Below, one piece after another: positions 39,819 through 53,476 of a DNA stretch of 64,000 nucleotides. The DNA is from Calliopsis andreniformis (lineage: Eukaryota; Arthropoda; Insecta; Hymenoptera; Andrenidae). Both the position numbers and the translations under genes were made by a program. Under the pieces are notes generated by a model that worked only from the letters and a program-made list of their open reading frames with translations, did not search any database and had not been told where the DNA came from. Each line of letters opens with the position of its first letter. Positions within the stretch are counted from its first letter, which is position 1. The DNA lies in assembly GCF_051401765.1 (NCBI RefSeq), contig NW_027480571.1, positions 310,001 to 374,000 on the forward strand. Reading direction: 5' to 3'.

Positions 39819-40487
39819 CCTCAATCCTCAATGCTCAATCTTCAATCCTCAATACTCAATCCTCAATCCTCGATCTTCAATCCTCAATCCTCAATCCTCA
39901 ATCCTCAATCCTCAATCTTCAATCCTCAATACTCAATTTTCAATCCTCAATCCTCAATCTTCAATCCTCAATCCTCATTCTCCAATCCTCAACACCCAAT
40001 CCTCAATCTTCAATCCCAAATCATCAATCCTCAATTCTCAATCCTCAATCCCCAATCCTGAGACCTCAAACATCAATACTCAACACTCAGTCCTCGTCCT
40101 CAATCCACAACCCTCAATCCTCAATCCTCGATCTTCAATCATCAATATTCAATCTTCAATACTATCCTCAATCCTCAATCCTCAATCCTCAATCCTTAAT
40201 GTTCAACCTCAATACCCAATCATCAATCTTCAATTCTCAATCCTCAACCCACAATCCTCAATCCTCAATCCTCAATCCTCAGTCCTCAAACCTCAATCCA
40301 AAATTCACAATCCTGAATCCACAATCTTCAGCCCTGAGTCCTCAACAATCAGTTGTCAATCCTCAACCATCAATAGAATATCCTCAATTCACAGTCTTCA
40401 ATACTCAATACTCAATCTGCAATCTTCAACTCTCTATCCACAAACATCAATTCTCATCACTCAACCCTCAACACTCAGTCCCCAATC
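39819..40487 (+). repeat. Copy 2 of the 669-bp segment (offset 1402)
   Basis: Counterpart of 38417-39085, including the A island at 40372 and the 5-mer and hexamer units. The match ends at 40488, where copy 2 reads CAATCCTCAACC and copy 1 reads CAATCATCAATC. Confidence 0.88.
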
Positions 40488-42258
40488 CTCAACCTTCAAT
40501 CATCGATACTCAATCTTCAATCCTCAATCCTCAATCCTCAATCCTCAATCCTCAATCGTCAATCTTCAATCCTCAATACTCAATCTTCAATCCTCAATCC
40601 TCAATCCTCAATCCTGAGGCGTCAATCCTCAATCCTCAATACTCAACCCTCAATCCTCAGTCCTCAAAACTCAATCCCGAATCCTCAATCCTGAATCCTC
40701 ATTCTTCAGCCCTCAGTCCTCAACAATCAATTGTCAATCCTCAATCCTCAATAGAATATCCTGAATTCACAGTTTTCAATACTCAATCCCCATTCTTCAA
40801 TTTTCAAATCTCAATACAAAAACATCAATTCTCACCACTCAACCCTCAACACTCAGTCCTCAATCTTCAATCCTCAATCCTCAATCCTCAATCCTCAATC
40901 CTCAATCTTCAATCCTCAATACTCAATCTTCAATCCTCAATCTTCAATACTCAATCCTCAATCCTCAATCCTCAATCCTCAATCTTCAATCCTCAATACA
41001 CAATTTTCAATCGTCAGTCCTCAATCTTCAATCCTCAATCCTCAATCCTCAATCCTCAATCCTCATTCTTCAATCCTCATTACCCAATTCTCAATCTTCA
41101 ATCCTCAAACCTCAATCCTCAGTTCTCAATCCTCAATCCTCAATCCTCAATCCTCAGACCTCAAACATCAATGTGCAACCCTCAGTCCTCGTCCTCAATC
41201 CAGAAACCTCAATCCTCAATCCTCAATCTTCAATCATCAATATTCAATCTTCAATCCTCAAACCTCAATCCTCAATCCTCAATCCTCAAACCTCAATCTT
41301 CAATCCTCAATCCTCAATCCTCAATTCTCAATCCTCAATCTTCAATCCTCAATACTCAATCTTCAATCCTCAATCCTCAATCCTCAATCCGCAATCCTCA
41401 ATCTTCAATCATCAATACTCAATCTTCAATCCTCAACCCTCAATACTCAATCCTCAATCCCCAGTCCTCAATCTTCAATCCTCAATGCTCAATCCTCAAT
41501 CCCCAGTCCCCTGTCCTCAATCCTCAATCCTCAACCTTCAAACCTCAATCCTCAGCCGTCAGTCCTCGTCCTCAATCCTCAACCCTCAGTCCTCAATCCT
41601 CAACCTTCAATCATCGATACTCAATCTTCAATCCTCAATCCTCAATCCTCAATCCTCAATCCTCAATCGTCAATCTTCAATCCTCAATACTCAATCTTCA
41701 ATCCTCAATCGTCAATCCTCAATCCTTGATCCTGAATCCTCAATACTCAATCCTCAATCCTCAATCCTCAATCTTCAATCCTCAATACTCAATCTTCAAT
41801 CCTCAATCCTCAATCCTCAATCGTCAATCTTCAATCCTCAATACTCAATCTTCAATCCTCAATCGTCAATCCTCAATCCTTGATCCTGAATCCTCAATAC
41901 TCAATCCTCAATCCTCAATCCTCAATCTTCAATCCTCAATACTCAATCTTCAATCCTCAATCCTCAATCCTCAATCCTCCATCCTGAATCCTCAATACTC
42001 AATCCTCAATCTTCAATCCTCAATACTCAATCTTCAATCCTCAATCCTCGATCCTCAATCCTCAATCCTCATTCCTCAATCCTCAATACCCAATCCTCAA
42101 TCCTCAATCCTCAATCCTCAGTCCTCAATTCTCAATCCTCAATCCTCAATCCTCAATCCTCAACCCTCAATCCTCAATCCTCAATCATCCACCTCAATCT
42201 TCAATACTCAATCCTCAATCCTCATTCCTCAATCCTCAATACTCAACCATCAATCCAC
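40488..42258 (+). repeat. Satellite segment related to 35.98-36.59 kb
   Basis: C island at 40750, 378 bp (54 x 7) after the A island at 40372. The tag CCCCAGTCCCCTGTCC recurs here as in 35983 onward. Within 41.66-41.99 kb a short unit with CAATCCTTGATCCTGAATCC appears twice, near 41717 and 41871. This is a local tandem duplication of about 154 bp (22 x 7). Confidence 0.78.
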
Positions 42259-43341
42259 AATTCTCAATCCTCAATCCTCAATATTCAACACACAACCCGC
42301 AACCATCAATTCTCAATACCCAACCATCAATCCTCAATTATCAACACTCAATAGAATAACCTGAACTCTCATGGTTTAATACTCAATCCACATTATTCAA
42401 TAATCAAATCTCAATCCTCAAACATCAATCCTCAACACTCAATCCTCAACACTCAGTCCTCTCTCTTCAATCCTCCATCCTCAATCCTCAATCCTGAAGC
42501 GTCAATCCTCAATCCTCAATACTCAGCCCTCAATCCTCAGCCCTCAAAACTCAATCCCGAATCCTCAATCCTGAATCCTCATTCTTCAGCCCTCAGTCCT
42601 CAACAATCAATTGTCAATCCTCAATCCTCAATAGAATATCCTGAATTCACACTTTTCAGTACTCAATCCCCATTCTTCAATCTTCAAATCTCAATACACG
42701 AACGTCAATTCTCATCACTCAAACCTCAACACTCAGTCCTCAATCTTCAATCCTCAATCCTCAATCCTCAATCTTCAATCCTCAATACTCAACCTTCAAT
42801 CCTCAATCCTCAATCCTCAATTCTAAATGATCAATCCTCACTCCTCCATCTCCAATCCTCAATACTCAATCTTCAATCCTCAATCCTCAATCCTCAATCT
42901 TCAATCCTCAATACCCAATCCTCACTCTTCAATCCTCAAACCTCAATCCTCAATTCTCAACCCTCAATCCTCAGTCCTCCGTCCTCAGTCCTCAAACCTC
43001 AATCATCAACCCTCAGCCCTCATTCTCAAACCTCAGTCCTCAACACTCAATCATCAATATTCAATCCTCAATACTCAATCTTCAATCCTGATTCTTCAAT
43101 CCCCAATACCCAATCCTCAATCTTCAACACTCAATCCTCAATCCTGAATTCTCAATCCTCAATCCTCAATCCTCAGACCTCAAACATAAATGCTCAACCC
43201 TCAGTCCAGGTCCTCAATCCACAACCCTCAATCCTCAATCTTCAATCATCAATATTCAGTCTTCAATCCTCAATCCTCAATCCTCAATCCTCAATCCTCA
43301 TTCCTCAATCCTCAATGTTCAACCATCAATCCTCAATCCTC
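42259..43341 (+). repeat. Copy 2 of the 1083-bp segment (offset 5663)
   Basis: Counterpart of 36596-37678, with a B island at 42350 and a C island at 42630 at the same 280-bp spacing. The hexamer TCGTCC of copy 1 is altered to AGGTCC near 43206, one of the few changes. Confidence 0.83.
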
Positions 43342-44800
43342 AATCTTCAATCCTCAGTCCCTAATCCTCAATATTCAAATCTCAATTCTCAATCCTCAAT
43401 CCTCAATCCTCAATCTTCAATCCTCAATACTCAATCTTCAACCCTCAATCCTCAATCCTCAATCCTCAATCCTCAATCCTCAATCCTCAATCCTCAGTCC
43501 TCAATACTCAATCCTCAATCCTCAATCCTCAATCCTCAATCCTCAATCCTGAATCATCAATCCTCAATCTTCAATACTCAATCCTCAATCCTCAATCCTC
43601 AATCCTCAATACTCAACCATCAATCCTCAATTCTCAATACTCAATAGAATATCCTGAATTCTCAGTATCCAATACTCAAACCTCAATCCTCAACCCTCAG
43701 CCCTCATCCTCAATCCTCAATCCTCAATCCTCAAACCTCAATATACAATCCTCAATGCTCAATCCCCAATCCTCAGTCCTCAGTCCTCAAACCCCAATCC
43801 TCAACCGTCAGCCCTCATCCTCCATCCTCAATCCTCAACATTCAATCCTCGATACTCAATCCTCAATCCTCAATCCTCAGTCCTCAAACCTTAATCCTGA
43901 ATCCTCAATCCTGAATCCTCAATCTTCAGCCCTCAGTCCTCAACAATCAGTTGTCAATCCTCAATCCTCAATAGAATATCATCAATTCACAGTTTTCAAT
44001 ACTCAATACTCAATCTGCAATCTTCAAATCTCAATCCACAAACATCAATTCTCATAACTCAACCCTCAACACTCCGTCCCCAATCCTCAATTTCCAATCC
44101 TCAATCGTCAATCCTCAATCCTCAATCCCCAATTTTCAATCCTCAATCCTCAATACTCAATCTGCAATCCTCAATCCTCAATCCTCAATCCTCAATCCTC
44201 AATTCTCAATCCTCAATCCTCAATCCTCAATCCTCAATCCTCAATCCTCAATCCTCAATCATCCACCTCAATCTTCAATACTCAATCCTCAATCCTCAAT
44301 CCTCAATCCTCAATACTCAACCATCAATACTCAACCCTCAGTCCTCGTCCTCAATCCACAACACTCAATCATCAATCCTCAATCTTCAATCATCAATATT
44401 CAATCTTCAGTCCTCAATCCTCAATCCTCAATCCTCAATGTTCAGTACGCAATACCCAATCCTCAATCTTCAATACTCAATTCTCAATCCTCAATCCTCA
44501 ATCCTCAATCCTCAATCGTCAATCCTCAATCTTCAATACTCAATCGTCAATCCTCAATCCTCAATCCTCAATACCCAACCATCAATCGTCAATTCCCAAT
44601 ACTCAATAGAATATCCTGAATTCTCAGGATTCAATACTCAAACCTCAATCCTCAACCCTCAGCCCTCATTCTCCATTCTCAATCCTCAATCCTCAATCCT
44701 CAATCTTCAATCCTAAATACTCAATCTTCAATCCTCAATCCTCAGTCCCGAATACTCTACCATCAATCTTCAATCCTCAATCCCCAATGCTCAATCCTCA
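43342..44800 (+). repeat. Satellite segment with the last D islands
   Basis: D islands at 43643 and 44605 and an A island at 43970. Part of the stretch near 44350-44690 matches 27310-27660, including GTTCAGTACGCAATACCC and TCAGGATTC. No B, C or D island was found after this segment. Confidence 0.77.
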
Positions 44801-45740
44801 ATCCTCAACCCTCAATCCTCAATCTTCAATCCTCAATACTCAATCTTCAATACTCAATCCTCAATCCTCAATCCTCAATCTTAATCTTCAATCCTCAATA
44901 CTCAATCTTCGATCCTCAATCCTCAATCCTCAATCCTCAATACTCAATCTTCAATCCTCAATCCTCAATCCTGAATCTACAATCCTCAATACTGAATCTG
45001 CAATCCTCAATCCTCAGTCCTCAATCCTCAATCCTCATTCTTCAATCCTCAATACCGAATCCTCAATCTTCAATCCTCAATCCTCAATCCTCAATTCTCA
45101 ATCCTCAATCCTCAATCCTCAGACTTCAAACATCAATACTCAACACTCAGTCCTCGTCCTCAATCCACAACCCTCAATCCTCAATCCTCAATCTTCAATC
45201 ATTAATATTCAACCTTCAATCCACAATCCTCAATCCTCAATCCTCAATCCTCAGTCCTCAGTCCTCAAACCTCAATCCTCAATTTTCAATCCTCAATGCT
45301 CAATCCTCAATCCTCAATCCTCAATCCTCAATCCTCAATCCTCAATCCTCAATCTTAATCTTCAATCCTCAATACTCAATCTTCAATCCTCAATCCTCAA
45401 TCCTCAATCCTCAATACTCAATCTTCAATCCTCAATCCTCAATCCTGAATCTACAATCCTCAATACTCAATCTGCAATCCTCAATCCTCAGTCCTCAATC
45501 CTCAATCCTCATTCTTCAATCCTCAATACCGAATCCTCAATCTTCAATCCTCAATCCTCAATCCTCAATTCTCAATCCTCAATCCTCAATCCTCAGACTT
45601 CAAACATCAATACTCAACACTCAGTCCTCGTCCTCAATCCACAACCCTCAATCCTCAATCCTCATTCTTCAATCCTCAATACCGAATCCTCAATCTTCAA
45701 TCCTCAATCCTCAATCCTCAATTCTCAAAACTCAATCCTC
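44801..45740 (+). repeat. 474-bp tandem higher-order duplication
   Basis: Sequence around 44881-45180 recurs at 45355-45654 with constant offset 474. Two anchors agree: TTAATCTTCA at 44881 and 45355, and CTGAATCTAC at 44971 and 45445. Each copy contains one TAATCT and one TCGTCC hexamer, so 474 plus 2 equals 68 x 7. A shorter third copy of the last part follows at about 45660-45790. Confidence 0.83.
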
Positions 45741-48740
45741 AATCCTCAGACTTCAAACATCAATACTCAACCCTCAGTCCTCGTCCTCAATCCACAACCC
45801 TCAATCCTCAATCCTCAATCTTCAATCATTAATATTCAATCTTCAATCCACAATCCTCAATCCTCAATCCTCAATCCTCAGTCCTCAGTCCTCAAACCTC
45901 AATCCTCAACCCTCAGCCCTCATCCTCAATCCTCAACCCTCAGCCCTCATCCTCAATCCTCAATCCTCAATCCTAAATCCTGAATCTTCCATCCTCAATA
46001 CTCAATCTTCAATCCTCAATCCCCTGTCCTCAAACGTCAATTCTGAATCCTCAATCCTGAATCCTCAATCTTCAGCCCTCAGTCCTACACAATCAGTTGT
46101 CAATCCTCAATCCTCAATAGAATGTCCTCAATTCACGGTTTTCAATACTCAATACTCAACCTGCAACCTTCAGATCTCTATCCACAAACATCAATTCTCA
46201 TCACTCAACCCTCAATGCTCAGTCCCCAATCCTCAATCTTCAATCCTCAATCCTCAATCATCAACCCTCAATCTTAATCTTCAATCCTCAATACTCAATC
46301 TTCAATCCTCAATCCTCAATTCTCAATACTCAATCCTCAATCTTCAATCCTCAATACTCAATCTTCAAACCTCAATCCTCAATCCTCAACCCTCAATCCT
46401 CAATCCTCAATCCTCAATCGTCAGTCTTCCATCCTCAATACTCAATCTTCAATCCTCAATGCTCAATCCTCAATCCTCAATCCTCAATCGTCAATCTTCC
46501 ATCCTCAATACTCAATCTTCAATCCTCAATCCTCATTCCTCAATCCTCAATCCTCTATCTTCAATCCTCAATACTCAATCTTCAATCCTCAATCTTCAAT
46601 CCTCAATCCTCTATCCTCAACCCTCAATCCTCAATCCTCAATCCTCAATCCTCAATCCTCAATCCTCAAAGTTCAATCCTCAGGCCTCAATCTTCAATCC
46701 TCAATACCCAATCCTCAGTCTTCGATCCTCAATCCTCAATCCTCAATACTCAATCTTCAATCCTCAATCCTAAATCCTCAATCCTCAATCCTCAATCCTC
46801 AATCCTCAATACTCAATCCTCAATCTTCAATCCTCAATACTCAATCTTCAAACCTCAATCCTTAATCCTCAACCCTCAATCTTCAATCCTCAATCCTCAA
46901 TCCTCAATCCTCAATCCTCATTCTTCAATCCTCAATACCGAATCCTCAATCTTCAATCCTCAATCCTCAATACTCTATCTTCAATCCTCAATCCTCAATT
47001 TTCAATACTCAATGCTCAATCCTCAATCCTCAATCCTCAATCCTCAATCCTCAATCCTCAATCTTAATCTTCAATCCTCAATACTCAATCTTCAATCCTC
47101 AATCCTCAATCCTCAATCCTCAATACTCAATCTTCAATCCTCAATCCTCAATCCTCAATCTACAATCCTCAGTACTCAATCTGCAATCCTCAATCCTCAG
47201 TCCTCAATCCTCAATCCTCATTCTTCAATCCTCAATACCGAATCCTCAATCTTCAATCCTCAATCCTCAATCCTCAATTCTCAATCCTCAATCCTCAATC
47301 CTCAGACTTCAAACATCAATACTCAACCCTCAGTCCTCGTCCTCAATCCACAACCCTCAATCCTCAATCCTCAATCTTCAATCATTAATATTCAACCTTC
47401 AATCCACAATCCTCAATCCTCAATCCTCAATCCTCAGTCCTCAGTCCTCAAACCTCAATACTCAACCCTCAGCCCTCATCCTCAATCCTCAACCCTCAGC
47501 CCTCATCCTCAATCCTCAATCCTCAATCCTAAATCCTGAATCTTCCATCCTCAATACTCAATCTTCAATCCTCAATCCCCTGTCCTCAAACGTCAATTCT
47601 GAATCCTCAATCCTGAATCCTCAATCTTCAGCCCTCAGTCCTACACAATCAGTTGTCAATCCTCAATCCTCAATAGAATGTCCTCAATTCACAGTTTTCA
47701 ATACTCAATACTCAACCTGCAACCTTCAGATCTCTATCCACAAACATCAATTCTCATCACTCAACCCCCAATGCTCAGTCCCCAAACCTCAATGTTCAAT
47801 CCTCAATCCTCAATCATCAACCCTCAATCTTAATCTTCAATCCTCAATACTCAATCTTCAATCCTCAATCCTCAATCCTCAATACTCGATCCTCAATCTT
47901 CAATCCTCAATACTCAATCTTCAAACCTCAATCCTCAGTCCTCAACCCTCAATCCTCAATCCTCAATCCTCAATCGTCAGTCTTCCATCCTGAATACTCA
48001 ATCTTCAATCCTCAATGCTCAATCCTCAATCCTCAATCCTCAATCCTCAATCTTAATCTTCAATACTCAATACTCAATCTTCAATCCTCAATCCTCAATC
48101 CTCAATCCTCAACACTCAATCCCCAATCATGAATCCTCAATCCTCAGTCCTCAATCTACAATCCTCAATACTCAATCTGCAATCCTCAATCCTCAATCCT
48201 CAATCCTCAATCGTCAGTCTTCCATCCTCAATACTCAATCTTCAATCCTAAATGCTCAATCCTCAATCCTCAATCCTCAATCCTCAATCCTCAATCCTCA
48301 ATCCTCAATCCTCAATCGTCAATCTTCCATCCTCAATACTCAATCTTCAATCCTCAATCCTCATTCCTCAATCCTCAATCCTCAGTCTTCAATCCTCAAT
48401 ACTCAATCTTCAATTCTCAATCCTCTATCCTCAACCCTCACTCCTCAATCTTCAATCCTCAATACTCAACCTTCAATACTCAATCCTCAATCCTCTATCC
48501 TCAATCCTCAATCCTCAATCCTCAATCGTCAATCTTCCATCCTCAATACTCAACCTTCAATCCTCAATCCTCATTCCTCAATTCTCAATCCTCTATCTTC
48601 AATCCTCAATACTCAATCTTCAATCCTCAATCCTCTATCCTCAACCCTCAATCCTCAATCCTCAATCCTCAATCGTCAATCTTCCATCCTCAATACTCAA
48701 TCTTCAATCCTCAATCTTCAATCCTCAATCCTCAATCCTC
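45741..48740 (+). repeat. Satellite segment with a 1556-bp offset repeat
   Basis: The module TCCTAAATCCTGAAT plus A island at 45971/46116 recurs at 47527/47672 (offset 1556 for both). From about 48250 to 48740 the array is a local mosaic of TCAATCG-TCAATCT-TCCATCC motifs, present at about 48315, 48525 and 48673 (intervals about 210 and 148 bp). Confidence 0.78.
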
Positions 48741-49565
48741 AATCCTAAATCCTCATTCTTTAACCATTAATACCCAATCCTCAATCTTCAATCCTCAATG
48801 CTCAATCCTCAATCCTCAATCCTCATTCTTCAATCCTCAATACCCTATCCTCAATCGTCAATCCTCAATCCTCAATCCTCAATCCTCAATCCTCAATTCT
48901 CAATCCTCAATCCTCAATCCTCAGACCTCAAACATCAATACTGAACCCTCAGTCCTCGCCCTCAATCCACAACACACAATCCTCAATCCTCAATCTTCAA
49001 TCATCAATATTCAATCTTCAGTCCTCAATCCTCAATCCTCAATCCTCAATCCTCAATCCTCAATGTTCAATCCTCAGGCCTCAATCTTCAATCCTCAATA
49101 CCCAATCCTCAGTCTTCGATCCTCAATCCTCAATCCTCAATACTCAATCTTCAATCCTCAATCCTAAATCCTCAATCCTCAATCCTCAATCCTCAATACT
49201 CAATACTCAATCCTCAATCTTCAATCCTCAATACTCAATCTTCAAACCTCAATCCTTAATCCTCAACCCTCAATCTTCAATCCTCAATCCTCAATCCTCA
49301 ATCCTCAATCCTCATTCTTCAATCCTCAATACCGAATCCTCAATCTTCAATCCTCAATCCTCAATACTCTATCTTCAATCCTCAATCCTCAATTTTCAAT
49401 ACTCAATGCTCAATCCTCAATCCTCAATCCTCAATCCTCAATCCTCAATCCTCAATCTTAATCTTCAATCCTCGATACTCAATCTTCAATCCTCAATCCT
49501 CAATCCTCAATCCTCAATACTCAATCTTCAATCCTCAATCCTCAATTCTCAATCTACAATCCTCA
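48741..49565 (+). repeat. Copy 1 of a segment repeated near 58.88-59.70 kb
   Basis: The tag TCTTTAACCATTAATACCC occurs near 48758 and near 58893 (offset 10135). Further right the offset is 10142 (49406 against 59548), one heptamer more. Both copies also share CATACTGAACCC-like variants and the CAGGCCTCAATC tag. Edges are approximate. Confidence 0.8.
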
Positions 49566-52500
49566 GTACTCAATCTGCAATCCTCAATCCTCAGTCCTCA
49601 ATCCTCACTCTTCAATCCTCAATACCGAATCTTCAATCTTCAATCCTCAATCCTCAATACTCAATCGTCAATCCTCAATCCTCAATTTTCAATCCTCAAT
49701 GCTCAATCCTCAATCCTCAATCCTCAATCCTCAATCCTCAATCCTCAATCCTCAATCTTCAATACTCAATACCCAATCCTCAGTCTTCAATCCACAATCC
49801 TCAATCCTCAATCCTCACTCCTCAATCCTCAGTCCTCAAACCTCAATCCTGAATCTTTCAATCATGAATCCTCAATCTTCAGCCCTGAGTCCTACGCAAT
49901 CAGTTGTCAATCCTCAATCCTCAATAGAATGTCCTCAATTCACAGCTTTCAATACTCAATACTCAATCTGCAAACTTCAGATCTCTATCCACAAACATCA
50001 ATTCTCATCACTCAACCCTCAATACGCTGTCCCCAATCCTCAATCTTCAATCCCCAATCCTCAATCCTCAATCCTCAATCTTAATCTTCAATCCTCAATA
50101 CTCAATCTTCAATCCTCAATCCTCAATCCTCAATCCTCAATCTTCAATCCTCAATCCTCAATCCTCAATCTACAATCCTCAATACTCAATCTGCAATCCT
50201 CAATCCTCAGTCCTGAATCCTCAATCCTCATTCTTCAATTATCAATACCGAATCCTCAATCTTCAATCCTCAATCCTCAATCCTCAATTCTCAATCCTCA
50301 ATCCTCAATCCTCAATCTTCAATCATTAATATTTAATCTTCAATCCACAATCCTCAATCCTCAATCCTCAATCCTCAACCCTCAATCCTCAACGTCCAAT
50401 CCTCAATACCCAATCCTCAGTCTTCAATCCTCAATCCTCAATCCTCAATCCTCAATCCTCAATCCTCAATCCTCTGTCCTCAAACCTCAATCCTGAATCC
50501 TCAATCCTGAATCCTCAATCTTCAGCCCTGAGACCTCAACAATCATTTGTCAATCCTCAATCCTCAATAGAACGTCCTCAATTCACAGTTTTCAATACTC
50601 AATACTGAATCTGCAATCTTCAGATTTCTATACACAAACATCAATTCTCATCACTCAACCCTCAATACTCAGTCCACAATCCTCAACCTTCAATCGTCAA
50701 TCCTCAATACTCAATCCTCAATCTTAATCTTCAATCCTCAATACTCAATCTTCAATCCTCAATCCTCAATCCTCAATCTTAATCTTCAATCCTCAATACT
50801 CAATCTTCAACCCTCAATCCTCAATCCTCAATCCTGAACACTCAATCCTCAATCTTCAATCCTCAATACTCAATCTTCAATACTCAATCCTCAATCCTCA
50901 ATCCTCAATCCTCAATCCTCAATCCTCAATCGTCAATCTTCCATCCTCAATACTCAATCTTCAATCCTCAATCCTCATTCCTCAATCCTCAGTCCTCAAT
51001 CTTCAGTCCTCAATACTCAATCTTCAATCCTCAATCCTCTATCCTCAACCCTCAATCCTCAATCCTCAATCCTCAATCGTCAATCTTCCATCCTCAATAC
51101 TCAATCTTCAATCCTCAATCCAAAATCCTCAACCCTCAACCCTCAATCCTCATTCTTCAATCCTCAATACCCAATCCTCAATCTTCAATCCTCAATCCTC
51201 AATCCTCAATCCTCAATCCTCAATAGTCAATCCTCAATCTTCAACTCTCAGTGCCAAATCCTCAATCTTGAATACTCAATCCTCAATCCTCAAACTTCAA
51301 TCCTCAATACTCAATCTTCAATCCTCAATCCTCAATCCTCAATCCTCAATCCTCATTCTTCAATCCTCAATACCCTATCCTCAATCTTCAATCCTCAATC
51401 CTCAATCCTCAATCCTCAATCCTCAATAGTCAATCCTCAATCTTCAACCCTCAGTGCCAAATACTCAATCTTGAATACTCAATCCTCAATCCTCAAACTT
51501 CAATCCTCAATACTCAATCTTCAATCCTCAATCCTCAGTCCTCAATCCTCAATCCTCATTCTTCAATCCTCAATACCCAATCCTCAATCTTCCATCCTCA
51601 ATCCTCAATCCTCAATTCTCAATCCTCAATCCTCAATCCTCAGACCTCAAACATCAATACTCAACCCTCAGTCCTCGTCCTCAATCCACAACCCTCAATC
51701 CTCAATCCTCAATCTTCAATTCTCAATCCTCAATCCACAATCCTCAATCATCAATCCTCAATCCTCAAACCTCAATCCTGAATCCTCAATCCTGAATCCT
51801 CAATCTTCAGCCCTCAGTCCTCAACAATCAGCTGTCAATCCTCAACCCTCAATAGAATATCATCAATTCAAAGCTTTCAATACTCAATACTCAATCTGCA
51901 ATCTTCAAATCTCTATCCACAATCATCAATTCTCATCACTCAACCCTCAACGCTCAGTCCCCAATCCTCAATCTTCAATCCTCAATCCTCAATCCTCAAT
52001 CCTCAATCCTCAATCTTCAATCCTCAATACTCAATCTTCAATCCTCAATCCTCAACACTCAGTCCTCAACCCTCAATACTCAATCCTCAATCTTCAATCC
52101 TCAATAATCAATCTTCAAACCTCAATCCTCAATCCTCAACCCTCAATCTTCAATCCTCAATCCTCAATCCTCAATCCTCAATCCTCATTCTTCAATCCTC
52201 AATACCGAATCCTCAATCTTCAATCCTCAATCCTCAATACTCTATCTTCAATCCTCAATCCTCAATTTTCAATCCTCAATGCTCAATCCTCAATCCTCAA
52301 TCCTCAATCCTCAATCCTCAATCCTCAATCCTCAATCTTAATCTTCAATCCTCAATACTCAATCTTCAATCCTCAATCCTCAATCCTCAATCCTCAATAC
52401 TCAATCTTCAATCCTCAATCCTCAATCCTCAATCTACAATCCTCAATACTCAATCTGCAATCCTCAATCCTCAGTCCTCAATCCTCAATCCTCATTCTTC

Positions 52501-53476
52501 AATCCTCAATACCGAATCCTCAATCTTCAATCCTCAATCCTCAATCCTCAATTCTCAATCCTCAATCCTCAATCCTCAGACTTCAAACATCAATACTCAA
52601 CCCTCAGTCCTCGTCCTCAATCCACAACCCTCAATTCTCAATCCTCAATCTTCAATCATTAATATTCAATCTTCAATCCACAATCCTCAATCCTCAATCC
52701 TCAATCCTCAGTCCTCAGTCCTCAAACCTCATTCCTCAACCCTCAGCCCTCATCCTCAATCCTCAACACTCAGCCCTCATCCTCAATCCTCAATCCTCAA
52801 TCCTAAATCCTGAATCTTCCATCCTCAATACTCAATCTTCAATCCTCAATCCCCTGTCCTCAAACGTCAATTCTGAATCCTCAATCCTGAATCCTCAATC
52901 TTCAGCCCTCAGTCCTACACAATCAGTTGTCAATCCTCAATCCTCAATAGAATGTCCTCAATTCACAGTTTTCAATACTCAATACTCAACCTGCAACCTT
53001 CAGATCTCTATCCACAAACATCAATTCTCATCACTCAACCCTCAATGCTCAGTCCCCAATCCTCAATCTTCAATCCTCAATCCTCAATCATCAACCCTCA
53101 ATCTTAATCTTCAATCCTCAATACTCAATCTTCAATCCTCAATCCTCAATCCTCAATACTCAATCCTCAATCTTCAATCCTCAATACTCAATCTTCAAAC
53201 CTCAATCCTCAATCCTCAACCCTCAATCCTCAATCCTCAATCCTCAATCCTCAGTCTTCCATCCTTAATACTCAATCTTCAATCCTCAATGCTCAATCCT
53301 CAATCCTCAATCCTCAATCATCAATCCTCAATCCTCAATCCTCAATCGTCAATCTTCCATCCTCAATACTCAATCTTCAATCCTCAATCCTCATTCCTCA
53401 ATCCTCAATCCTCAATCTGCAATCCTCAATACTCAATCTTCAATCCTCAATCCTCTATCCTCAACCCTCAATCCTC
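49566..53476 (+). repeat. Satellite segment with A islands and an older-unit fragment
   Basis: A islands at 49923, 50566, 51851 (AAAGCTTTC core) and 52946. 51240-52060 resembles 11520-12160 and 21590-22230, including CAGTGCCAAAT and CAATCAGCTGTC. It is thus a distant relative of the left-hand units placed inside the right-hand block. Confidence 0.77.
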
